Part shown: positions 27,114 through 34,565 of the stretch, one piece after another
Position numbering within the stretch: position 1 is the stretch's first letter
How the letters are laid out: each line of letters opens with the position of its first letter
Assembly: GCF_041080625.1 (NCBI RefSeq)
Contig: NZ_CP163518.1
Span: 868,001-932,000 of the forward strand
Direction of reading: 5' to 3'
DNA length: 64,000 nucleotides
DNA from: Streptomyces sp. CG1
GTDB lineage: Bacteria > Actinomycetota > Actinomycetes > Streptomycetales > Streptomycetaceae
Translations under genes and position numbers: made by a program
The notes under the pieces: model-generated
What the model saw: only the letters and a program-made list of their open reading frames with translations
Database searches by the model: none
Told to the model about the DNA's origin: nothing

Positions 27114-27613
27114 GGCGCCGTACCGTCACGGCCGGCAACCTGGAGGAGTTCCTGGAGGCGACGGCCCCCGCCCAGGCGGCCGACCAGCCCCAGGACCAGC
27201 CCCAGGCTCCGGCCGCCCGCCCCGCGGCTTCTCGGGACCACGGGCTGCGCACGGAGTTCGACTTCGAGCTTCCGCGCGGGTACGTGGACGAGGCGGGCAC
27301 GGTGCACCGGCACGGCTCGATGCGCCTTGCGACCGCCCGGGACGAGCTGCGGCCGCAGATCGATCTGCGGGTCAAGGAGAACCCGGCCTATCTGAGCGTG
27401 GTGCTGCTGAGCCAGGTGATCACCCGGCTCGGCACCATCACCGATGTGCACGCGGGCGTCGTGGAACGGATGTACGCCACCGACGTCGCGTTCCTCCAGG
27501 ACTTCTACCGCCGTATCAACAGCGAGGGACACACGCGCGCGGCGGTGACCTGCCCGCACTGCGAGGGCGGCTTCGAGGTCGACCTCTCGGGTGGGCGCCT
27601 GGGGGAATCGTGA
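27110..27613 (+). CDS. CIS-associated assembly-type protein
   Basis: A 167-residue protein placed directly after the tube gene, where phage tails encode assembly chaperones. After a Pro/Gln/Ala-rich stretch (residues 20-45) comes a folded part (FDFELPRGYVDEAGTVHRHG, LATARDELRPQIDLRV, ENPAYLSVVLLSQVITRLG) and a C-terminal CPHCEGGFEVD that looks like half a zinc ribbon. LATARDE and YLSVVLLSQVI are typical of the phage tail-assembly-like proteins of eCIS clusters. ATG 27110 overlaps the tube stop. Its exact task is unknown. Confidence 0.8.
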   Translation: MRRRTVTAGNLEEFLEATAPAQAADQPQDQPQAPAARPAASRDHGLRTEFDFELPRGYVDEAGTVHRHGSMRLATARDELRPQIDLRVKENPAYLSVVLLSQVITRLGTITDVHAGVVERMYATDVAFLQDFYRRINSEGHTRAAVTCPHCEGGFEVDLSGGRLGES

Positions 27614-27768
27614 CGTACGCACTCCCCCGGTTGCGGGAGGAGATCGCGTACATCGCCTACCACTTCCACTGGCAGCGCGAGGAGATCCTCGGTCTCACCC
27701 ATGCCGAGCGTCGGCAGTGGGTGACCGAGATCGCCCGTATCAACACCCGTGTGAACGAAGGTGGTTGA
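27610..27768 (+). CDS. 52-residue CIS small protein (DUF6760-like)
   Basis: A small gene that starts with GTG 27610, which overlaps the preceding TGA. The peptide has the helical segments LREEIAYIAYHFHWQREEILGL and HAERRQWVTEIARINTRV. The motif YHFHW followed by a helix resembles small proteins that phage tails make from the assembly-chaperone region, and a DUF6760 assignment seems right from memory. It is translationally coupled on both sides, which argues that it is real. It may be the counterpart of the second tail-assembly chaperone. Confidence 0.8.
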   Translation: MTYALPRLREEIAYIAYHFHWQREEILGLTHAERRQWVTEIARINTRVNEGG

Positions 27769-27772
27769 GCCC

Positions 27773-30760
27773 ATGACATGGCGGGACAGACTGCGCCGCC
27801 GGGCCACGGCGCCGGGTGCCACGAGCACGCCCGCGTACGGCGCGGCCGGTCGGTCCGTGCCCCGTGACGCCGGTCCGTCCGTCCCGCGCGACTGGGACGG
27901 CGGGTGGCGCCGGACCCCGCCGCCGACACTGACGGTCGCCCGCACCCCGCTCGGCGTCAGTGACGGGCTCACCTTCCGCTCGGGTCTGGCGTCCTGGCAG
28001 AACCCGTCGTTCGACGCCGGCCTCGGCCATGCGGTGCTTCCCTCCGCGCCGGTCGGCCTCGTCCACGGTGTCACGGGTCCGGCCGCACCGCGCGCCGCCT
28101 ACGCCGACGGCGGGCCCCTGTTGCTGCGCGTCCGGCGCCCGCAAGCCGAGGAGGCCGCCGAGTCCTTCGAGTCCGGTCCGCATTCCGACGAGTCCGGCGA
28201 GAGGCGTCCTACGGCCGACGCGGAACGGCCTTCCGCCCCGACCGTGAGGCAGGTGTCCCGCAGGACGCGACCGGGGGCGAGGTCCCGTGACTCCGGCAAA
28301 CCGGGGGCGAGGTCGCGCGGCACCGGGAAGGCGGAAGGCTCCGGATCCGGGCAGCGGGCGGGAAGTGACGCGACCGGTCCCGCTCCGACGGCGTCCGCAG
28401 ATCAGAGTCCGGCGCAAGGCGCTACCGGGAGCGGTGACAGCGGCGGCCCGTCGGCTTCGGCATCCGCGGGCCGGGTCGGGCGGTCGTCCGGCTCGGCCGC
28501 TCCCCCTTCCGTCCAGCGGTCGGCCGTGACTCCGCCGAGCCGCGCCCTCGTTGCCGCCGACCCCCTCGTGACCGTCGCCGCATCCGAGGTGCCCGTTCAG
28601 CGGGCCGCCGCTGCTCCCGGCCGCCCGGCACCAGGACCGGTGCTGCCGGTCGTACGACGGATCGCCGTGGTGCCCCACGCGGCGAGCGACGGCCCCGCGC
28701 CCCGGACTCCTTCCGTTGGCCTCGATACGACCCCGCACGCGGGAGGTACCGCACCGCACCGCCAGGACACGACCGGCGCGGCGCCGCGCGACGCCTCCCC
28801 GACCCGCGCGTCAGGGTCCAGCGGCCCCCGCTCCGTGCGCCCTTCGGCAGTGGGCCCTTCACTGACCGTCGCCCGACGTCCGACCGCGCCGGTGCGCCGG
28901 ATAGCGGCTCTTCGGCCCGACCGCGCGGCCACTCGCCCCGTTGCGGGGAGCGACGTCACGCCGACGGCCGGCGCCGCAAGGACTCCGAACCCCGAGCCTC
29001 CCGTACAGGAAACCGCACACCCCGCGCCGCCGGTACAGGACCCCACGCCTCCCGTGCGGCGGACCGCCGACCCGGTGCGCAGCCCAAGCAGCCGGCCGCC
29101 ACTGGGTGCACCTGTGCCCGAACTTCCGTCCACCGCCCGGCCGTTGACTGCCACTGCGCCGGAGACGCCCCGCACCGCCGCCGCCGGCGCACACCCGACG
29201 GCCGGACCGGCGCTCCCGATCGTCCAGCGCCAGGCGGACGTCGCCCCTGGTGCCGGTGCCACGTCGAGCCCGTATGGCGCAGGCACCACGACGACACCGC
29301 AGTCGCATGCGACCGGAGCGGCCGACGCCGCACCGACCGCTCCCGAGCCGCCCGGCCAGGCGCCTCGGTCCCAGCCGTCCGGCGCCCGTGCTCGTGGGGG
29401 ACTCGGGGCGCCGCTGGCCGAAATGCCGCCGACCGCGGGCCTGCCCCGACAGTCCGGCTCCCATGGCCGTGACCGTGGCGGCCTGGGTGCGCCCTTGCCG
29501 GCGATACCGCCGACCGCGGGCGCATCGCACCCGGCCGGCCCCGGCGGCCGAGCGGCCCTCCCGAACATCCAGCGGGCCCCGGTGCGCCCGGACCGTACCG
29601 CCGACGTCGCAGAAGCTCCCACCGCACCCCTGCTGGGCATCTCGGACGCCGAGAACCACAGCACGAACCTCACCTCGTCATCCGCACAAGGGATTTCAGC
29701 TCCGGCCCCGAGCACCTCCCCCGCTCCCGCCACCCCCCTCGTCACTCCGGTCGGCCCGGGGGCGGCGCCTTCCGGCGCAGCCGAACCCGGTGCCGTGGTG
29801 CAACGCACGGTCACGTCAGCGGCTCAGTCGACCCCTTCAACGGGCCAAGCGCCAACACCTGTTGAAGCCTCGGACACGGGCCGACCGGAGCCGGTGGTCG
29901 TCGTCCGGGCTGTCGACCGTCCCCGTCCAAGCCCCGGCGCCGCCGATACTCGGACGCCCGGCGTCATCCAGCGCCGGCCGCTCTCTGCGTGGCGCCGACA
30001 GGCCCCACCCCGCACCCTCGCGCTGCTCGCCGCACGTCCGCTCACCGTCAACACCCGTGCGCCGGAGGGCCTCGCACCACCCACGGGAACCCATGCGCCC
30101 GAGCCTCCCGTCGTCGCCGCATCCTGGCACCGCGACCCGGACCCGGCCGCGAGCGCATCCCCCACCGCGCGCACACCGCATCCCGGAGTGCCGCACGTAC
30201 AGCGAACCGCTTTCGGCCCCGTGCCGTCCGGTGCCCCCAACTCCACCTCCGTGCACGGTAGTTCTCCCCTTTCCCAGCGAGCCGTTCCCGTCGTACGGCC
30301 GAACCCGTCCCTCCAGCGGGCCGTTGCCGGCGGCGACATGGCCGTACGGCCGCTCACGCTGCCGTTGTCCGATCCGCAGGCACCCCCGCTCCCGGACCGG
30401 CCGGACAACGCGGTCCCCGGCCCCCCTCCGGTACCGGTGGTCCGCGTCGCCCGTACGACACCGACGAAGGCGCCGGCCGTGCAGCGCGAAGTGGGCCGAG
30501 CCGGTGGTGGCGGTGCCGTTCCCGCCGGGGTGCCGGTGACGGCCGTACCCCCGCGGGGTCGGCAGCGGTCGGCCTCCGTGCCGGCGGCGCCCGGTGACGG
30601 CGCCGGCAGGGGGACGGGGTCTGCGGGAGCGCGGCAGGAGCCCGTGATCGACCTGGACGAGCTGGCACGGCGGCTGCTGGAACCGATGGCCCGGCTGCTC
30701 CGCGCCGACCTGCGGCGCGGCCGTGAACGTGCGGGCCGCCCCTACGACGGACGCCGCTGA
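27773..30760 (+). CDS. Long disordered CIS protein with (V/I)QR repeats, possible tape measure
   Basis: A 995-residue protein rich in Pro, Ala, Thr, Ser and Arg that is almost surely disordered over most of its length. A short ordered start (MTWRDRLRRRATAPG, then a segment to about residue 125) and a basic helical end (DLDELARRLLEPMARLLRADL) bracket it. The tripeptide (V/I)QR recurs at about residues 247, 275, 484, 599, 676, 732, 809 and 903, and LGAPxxxxPxTA recurs at about 444, 544 and 571. It lies between the two tube genes, a plausible place for a tape measure, but no classical tape-measure helices are seen. The frame keeps G/C third positions throughout, so it is truly coded. Confidence 0.8.
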   Translation: MTWRDRLRRRATAPGATSTPAYGAAGRSVPRDAGPSVPRDWDGGWRRTPPPTLTVARTPLGVSDGLTFRSGLASWQNPSFDAGLGHAVLPSAPVGLVHGVTGPAAPRAAYADGGPLLLRVRRPQAEEAAESFESGPHSDESGERRPTADAERPSAPTVRQVSRRTRPGARSRDSGKPGARSRGTGKAEGSGSGQRAGSDATGPAPTASADQSPAQGATGSGDSGGPSASASAGRVGRSSGSAAPPSVQRSAVTPPSRALVAADPLVTVAASEVPVQRAAAAPGRPAPGPVLPVVRRIAVVPHAASDGPAPRTPSVGLDTTPHAGGTAPHRQDTTGAAPRDASPTRASGSSGPRSVRPSAVGPSLTVARRPTAPVRRIAALRPDRAATRPVAGSDVTPTAGAARTPNPEPPVQETAHPAPPVQDPTPPVRRTADPVRSPSSRPPLGAPVPELPSTARPLTATAPETPRTAAAGAHPTAGPALPIVQRQADVAPGAGATSSPYGAGTTTTPQSHATGAADAAPTAPEPPGQAPRSQPSGARARGGLGAPLAEMPPTAGLPRQSGSHGRDRGGLGAPLPAIPPTAGASHPAGPGGRAALPNIQRAPVRPDRTADVAEAPTAPLLGISDAENHSTNLTSSSAQGISAPAPSTSPAPATPLVTPVGPGAAPSGAAEPGAVVQRTVTSAAQSTPSTGQAPTPVEASDTGRPEPVVVVRAVDRPRPSPGAADTRTPGVIQRRPLSAWRRQAPPRTLALLAARPLTVNTRAPEGLAPPTGTHAPEPPVVAASWHRDPDPAASASPTARTPHPGVPHVQRTAFGPVPSGAPNSTSVHGSSPLSQRAVPVVRPNPSLQRAVAGGDMAVRPLTLPLSDPQAPPLPDRPDNAVPGPPPVPVVRVARTTPTKAPAVQREVGRAGGGGAVPAGVPVTAVPPRGRQRSASVPAAPGDGAGRGTGSAGARQEPVIDLDELARRLLEPMARLLRADLRRGRERAGRPYDGRR

Positions 30761-30784
30761 GGACAGGGAACGGATGGCCAAGGG

Positions 30785-31210
30785 ATGACGGACAACATCT
30801 TCGCGACGAGTGTGTTCTTCCGGCTCGCGATCGGCGGCAACGACCTGGGAGCCTTCCACACCTGCTCCGGCATGGGGGCGGAGGTGGAGATGGAGAGCTA
30901 CGCCGAGGGCGGGAACAACGGCTTCACCTGGCAGTTGCCCGGCCGGGTCACCTGGTCGAACATCACCCTCACCCGGCCGGTCACCGCCGACACGGCGAAA
31001 ATCGGGCGCTGGCTGGACCAGACGCTGCGGCGCGTGGAGCCCAAGGACGGGGAGATCGTGGCGCTGAAGCCGGATCTGACCCGGATCATCAGCTGGCAGG
31101 TGCTCGGCATCGTGCCGGTGCGCTGGCAGGGGCCGTCGTTCGACCCGTCCTCCTCGCAGCCGGCGGTGGAGACGCTGGAGATCGCCCACGAGGGACTGAG
31201 GCCTTCCTGA
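30785..31210 (+). CDS. CIS tube-initiator-like protein (gp19 family), second copy
   Basis: A 141-residue gp19/Hcp-fold protein. FFRLAIGGNDLGAFHTCSGMGAEVE and WSNITLTRPVTADTAKI give the barrel, and the end PSFDPSSSQPAVETLEIAHEGL matches tube proteins. It is clearly diverged from the first tube protein, and by position just before the LysM hub gene it is the likely Pvc5/tube-initiator equivalent that joins the tube to the spike. ATG 30785 is 24 bases after the disordered-protein gene. Its stop overlaps the next ATG. Confidence 0.92.
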   Translation: MTDNIFATSVFFRLAIGGNDLGAFHTCSGMGAEVEMESYAEGGNNGFTWQLPGRVTWSNITLTRPVTADTAKIGRWLDQTLRRVEPKDGEIVALKPDLTRIISWQVLGIVPVRWQGPSFDPSSSQPAVETLEIAHEGLRPS

Positions 31211-31929
31211 TGGCTGCCGTCCGCACCAGTGTGGCCAGGGCCCAGTTGACCCTGAAGGAACCCCCGGCTGCGGTCGGCGCGAAGCCCGGAGGGACCATCG
31301 GGCGACTGAACCTGCAGTTCAATCCCCACACCCTGCAGCTGCGCAAGACCACCGAGTGGCGGCGCAGCCCGTCCCGGATGGCCGGGCAGTCGGCGCTGCC
31401 GGAGTTCGTGGGCAGCGGGCCGCGGGAGCTGAGTCTCGAGGTCTTCCTCGACGCGACCTCGACCCATGACAACTCGGTGGAGCAGGCGGTCGAGACGCTG
31501 ATGAAGGCGTGCGTGCCGAGCCCGGCGAGCCTCGCGCGGAAGAAGCCGGCCAGTCCCTGGGTGCGGTTCGAGTGGGGTACGGCGCGGACGACGTCGTTCG
31601 ACGGGGTGCTGTCGAGCCTTTCGGTGACGTACACGCTCTTCGACGTGGACGGCAAGCCGCTGCGGGCGACGTGTGCGCTGTCGGTCGAGGAGGCGAGCGT
31701 CGACCCGCCGGGTCAGAACCCGACCTCGGGTGCGCGGACGGCCCGCAGTACGCACACGGTTGTGGCCGGGGACAGTCTCGCGCTGCTGGCCTGGCGGGAG
31801 TACGGCGACGCGACCGCGTGGCGGGTCATCGCGGAGGCGAACGGGATCGACGACCCGCTGGCCCTGGCGCCCGGTACCGAACTGGTGGTGCCGGCGCTCG
31901 GGGACGCGGGCGGTGAGGAGGAGCGGTGA
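31210..31929 (+). CDS. CIS baseplate hub protein with LysM (Pvc7/gp53-like)
   Basis: A 239-residue protein. The N-terminal two thirds (LNLQFNPHTLQLRKTTEWRR, LSLEVFLDATSTHD, VRFEWGTARTTSFDGVLSSL) is the hub domain. The C-terminal LysM module reads HTVVAGDSLALLAWREYGDATAWRVIAEANGI. In Afp/PVC particles the same protein links tube initiator, spike and baseplate; the LysM may also touch peptidoglycan. ATGA overlaps on both sides show strict co-translation. Confidence 0.92.
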   Translation: MAAVRTSVARAQLTLKEPPAAVGAKPGGTIGRLNLQFNPHTLQLRKTTEWRRSPSRMAGQSALPEFVGSGPRELSLEVFLDATSTHDNSVEQAVETLMKACVPSPASLARKKPASPWVRFEWGTARTTSFDGVLSSLSVTYTLFDVDGKPLRATCALSVEEASVDPPGQNPTSGARTARSTHTVVAGDSLALLAWREYGDATAWRVIAEANGIDDPLALAPGTELVVPALGDAGGEEER

Positions 31930-33749
31930 CCACACCCGAGGCGCGGGGCGGGCGGTCCTTCGCGGCGGACCCCGTCGTGGAGGCGCCCGGCGAGCTGCCG
32001 CAGATCTGGGCCGCGCAGCTGGTGAGCTGTGTGGTGGACGAGAACGTGGGCCTGCCGGACACGGCCGTGCTGACCTACCGCGATCCCGACAACGAGTTCC
32101 TGAAGTCGACCGGCATCACGCTCGGCACCCCGCTGCGGGTGTCGGTGGTGACGGTGGCCGGACAGGCGCGCGAGCGGCTGTTCAACGGCGAGGTCACGGC
32201 GGTCGAGATCGACCGGGACAGCACCGGGTCGTTCACCGTCGTACGGGCCTACTCCGTCGCACACCGGCTGCAGCGTGGGCGCAAGGTGGTGGCGTACCGG
32301 AACATGACGGCCGCGGCCATCGTGCGCAAGGTGGCCGCCGCGGCGGGGCTGTCGTGCGGGAAGGTGGAGGCGGCGCCGGTCACCTACAAGCAGCTGTCGC
32401 AGGCCAACGTCTCCGACTGGGACTTCCTGCAGTACCTGGCGGGCGAGAGCGGTGCGCTGGTGCGGGTCGACGACCAGGGCGTGCTGCAGTTCACCAAGCC
32501 CGAGAAGGCCTCCGGTGCGCCTGCGCCGTCGACGCCGGCCACGCAGAGTCCGATGGTGCTGGAGTACGGGCGGAACCTGCTGGCGCTGCGGGCCGCGCTG
32601 TCGGGTGCGGACGGGGCGTCCCAGGTCGAGGTGCGCGGCTGGGACGTCACCACCAAGACGCCGCTGGTGGCCCGGCAGCAGTCGGTGACCAGCGACACCG
32701 TACTGCCCGGCCTCGCCCCGGAGTTCGGGGCCCGGTTCGGGAAGTCGGCGAAGCTGACGGTGACGGACACGCCGTACCGGACACAGGCCGAGACGACGGC
32801 GGTCGCGGCTGCGGTCTCCGGTCATGTGAGCGCCGGTTTCGGGGAGTTGGAGGCCCTGGCCGAGGGCAATCCGCGGCTGCGGGCGGGCCGGCCGGTCGCG
32901 CTCGGCAATGTGGGGCCCGCGTTCTCCGGCCGGTACACGGCCACGGCGGTGCAGCACAGCCTGGAGCCGCACGGCGGCTACCGGACCACGGTGTGGGTGA
33001 GTGCCAGCCCGGACCGCTCCCTGGCCGGTCTGGTGACCGGCGCGAACGCGCCCGGGCGCGGCCCGCGCATGCCGGGTCTCGCGATCGGCGTGGTGACGGA
33101 TGTGCGGGAGCCGGGCGGCGCACAGAGCGGCGGCGTCCGGCTCAAGTTCCCCTGGCTGGACGACACTTATGTGACCGACTGGGTGCGGACGGTGCAGTGG
33201 GGCGGCAAGGGCGGCGGCGGTGTGGTGAGCCCCGAGGTCAACGACGAGGTGCTGGTCGGCTTCGAACAGGGGCTGCTCGACAGCCCGTACGTCATCGGCG
33301 GTCTGTACAACGGCGTGGACCGGCCCTCGCCGCACGATGTTCCGCTGGTCGACGGGACGAGCGGCAAGGTCAACCGGCGCTCGGTGGTGTCACGTTCGGG
33401 GCACCGGCTCGAGCTGCTGGATCCTCCGGCGGGACCGTCCGGAGTGCGGCTGCGCACCGCGGACGAACGGCTGGAGGTACTGCTGGACGACCGCAACAAC
33501 CGGCTCGAGTTGACGGTGTACGCGCCCGGCGGCCGACGGGCGCTTTCCTCGGTGGTGATGGACGGCCAGGGCATCACGCTCGACGCGAAGACCGGGAAGG
33601 TCAGTGTGAAGGGCGGCAGCGTGGAGATCGACGGCACCAATGCGGTCAAGGTCGGCGGCCGGTCGGTGAGCGTCACCGGGCAGACGGACCTCACGCTCGA
33701 CGGCGGTCTGCTCGGAGCACTGAAGGCGGATCTCGTGCGCATCAATTGA
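31926..33749 (+). CDS. CIS VgrG-like spike (Pvc8-like)
   Basis: A 607-residue spike protein. Residues 1-370 form the gpD/late-control-like region (LTYRDPDNEFLKSTGITLGT, YKQLSQANVSDWDFLQYLA). The gp5 OB-fold follows (GVVTDVREPGGAQSGGVRLKF, GGGVVSPEVNDEVLVGFEQG, YVIGGLYNG). The C-terminal beta-prism repeats are short (GITLDAKTGKVSVKGGSVEI). It trimerises to form the needle hub under the PAAR tip. No effector domain is fused to the end. GTG 31926 overlaps the LysM gene stop. Confidence 0.95.
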   Translation: MTTPEARGGRSFAADPVVEAPGELPQIWAAQLVSCVVDENVGLPDTAVLTYRDPDNEFLKSTGITLGTPLRVSVVTVAGQARERLFNGEVTAVEIDRDSTGSFTVVRAYSVAHRLQRGRKVVAYRNMTAAAIVRKVAAAAGLSCGKVEAAPVTYKQLSQANVSDWDFLQYLAGESGALVRVDDQGVLQFTKPEKASGAPAPSTPATQSPMVLEYGRNLLALRAALSGADGASQVEVRGWDVTTKTPLVARQQSVTSDTVLPGLAPEFGARFGKSAKLTVTDTPYRTQAETTAVAAAVSGHVSAGFGELEALAEGNPRLRAGRPVALGNVGPAFSGRYTATAVQHSLEPHGGYRTTVWVSASPDRSLAGLVTGANAPGRGPRMPGLAIGVVTDVREPGGAQSGGVRLKFPWLDDTYVTDWVRTVQWGGKGGGGVVSPEVNDEVLVGFEQGLLDSPYVIGGLYNGVDRPSPHDVPLVDGTSGKVNRRSVVSRSGHRLELLDPPAGPSGVRLRTADERLEVLLDDRNNRLELTVYAPGGRRALSSVVMDGQGITLDAKTGKVSVKGGSVEIDGTNAVKVGGRSVSVTGQTDLTLDGGLLGALKADLVRIN

Positions 33750-33825
33750 CGCTGCTGACATTCCATCACTTTCCCTTTCAGCCAAGGCCCTTGAGGGCCG
33801 TGATCCGCTTCGAGGAGTCCGTCGC

Positions 33826-34143
33826 ATGCCCGGCGCAGCCCGTACCGGCGATCCCACCAGCCATGGGGGTGTGATCGCGACCCCGCCGCCCGGCGCCGCC
33901 ATGGCGGTGGCGCGCGTGCTGATCGGCGGCCGCCCCGCCGCCGTGGTGGGCAGCCTGCACACCTGTGTGATGCCCCCGCACGCCGCCCTGGGCCCGGCCA
34001 ATGTGATCCTGCCCAACCCGGCCGGGCTCGTCTCGGGCGAGGTCCTCATCGGCGGGCTGCCGGCCGCGCGGGCGGGCGACACCACCGCCTGTGGCGCGAC
34101 GATCGAGCTCGGCGCACTGAACGTGCAGATCGGGGGCTTGTGA
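33826..34143 (+). CDS. CIS PAAR-repeat spike tip (Pvc10-like)
   Basis: A 105-residue PAAR protein. GDPTSHGGVI gives the first His, HTCVMPPHA the second His and a Cys, and GDTTACGA the last Cys ligand; repeats such as VLIGGRPAAVVGS and VLIGGLPAARAGD make the cone. It caps the VgrG spike with a metal-stabilised point. It has no C-terminal toxin extension. The stop overlaps the next ATG; the 76-base gap before it is free of coding signal. Confidence 0.95.
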   Translation: MPGAARTGDPTSHGGVIATPPPGAAMAVARVLIGGRPAAVVGSLHTCVMPPHAALGPANVILPNPAGLVSGEVLIGGLPAARAGDTTACGATIELGALNVQIGGL

Positions 34144-34565
34144 TGAGCGAGCGGTTCATCGGGCGCGGCTGGGCGTTCCCGCTGCGCGTCGGGCCGACCG
34201 GCGGCATCGCCATGGTGGAGCGGGAGCGGGAGATCGAGGAAGCGATACGGCTGGTGCTCGGCACCGCACCCGGGGAGCGGCCGATGCGCCCGGAGTTCGG
34301 CTGCGGCATCCACGACTACGTCTTCGCGCCCGGCGACGGCGCCACCGCGGGGCGGATCGCCCAGCAGGTGCGCGAGGCGCTGGAGCGGTGGGAACCGCGG
34401 ATCACCGTGGACGACGTGGTGGTGGCCTTCGACGCGGTGGACGACGGAACCCTCTATATCGATGTGCGCTACACGGTGCGCTCCACCAACGACCGGCGCA
34501 ACCTGGTGTTTCCCTTCTACACGATCCCCTCCGAGGAGGGGGCCGAGGAAGCGGTCGCGGACTGA
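34143..34565 (+). CDS. CIS baseplate wedge protein gp25-like (Pvc9-like)
   Basis: A 140-residue gp25/GPW family protein. VEREREIEEAIRLVLGTAPGERPMRPEFGCGIHDYVF is the diagnostic core: the ExxR and RP(E)FG segments form the conserved baseplate patch that nucleates the sheath. ATG 34143 overlaps the PAAR stop and its own stop overlaps the gpJ-like start. A GTG at 34140 would add one residue only. Confidence 0.95.
   Translation: MSERFIGRGWAFPLRVGPTGGIAMVEREREIEEAIRLVLGTAPGERPMRPEFGCGIHDYVFAPGDGATAGRIAQQVREALERWEPRITVDDVVVAFDAVDDGTLYIDVRYTVRSTNDRRNLVFPFYTIPSEEGAEEAVAD

Noticed and set aside
27110..27622. Long minus-strand frame over the tube and assembly genes (26624-27622)
   Set aside because: It is antisense to two coupled, recognisable CIS genes and lacks any ribosome-binding site.
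28597..29814. Minus-strand frame of 405 codons inside the disordered protein gene
   Set aside because: Both strands are open here because of biased composition; the plus frame is coupled to its neighbours and keeps the repeated QR motifs in register.
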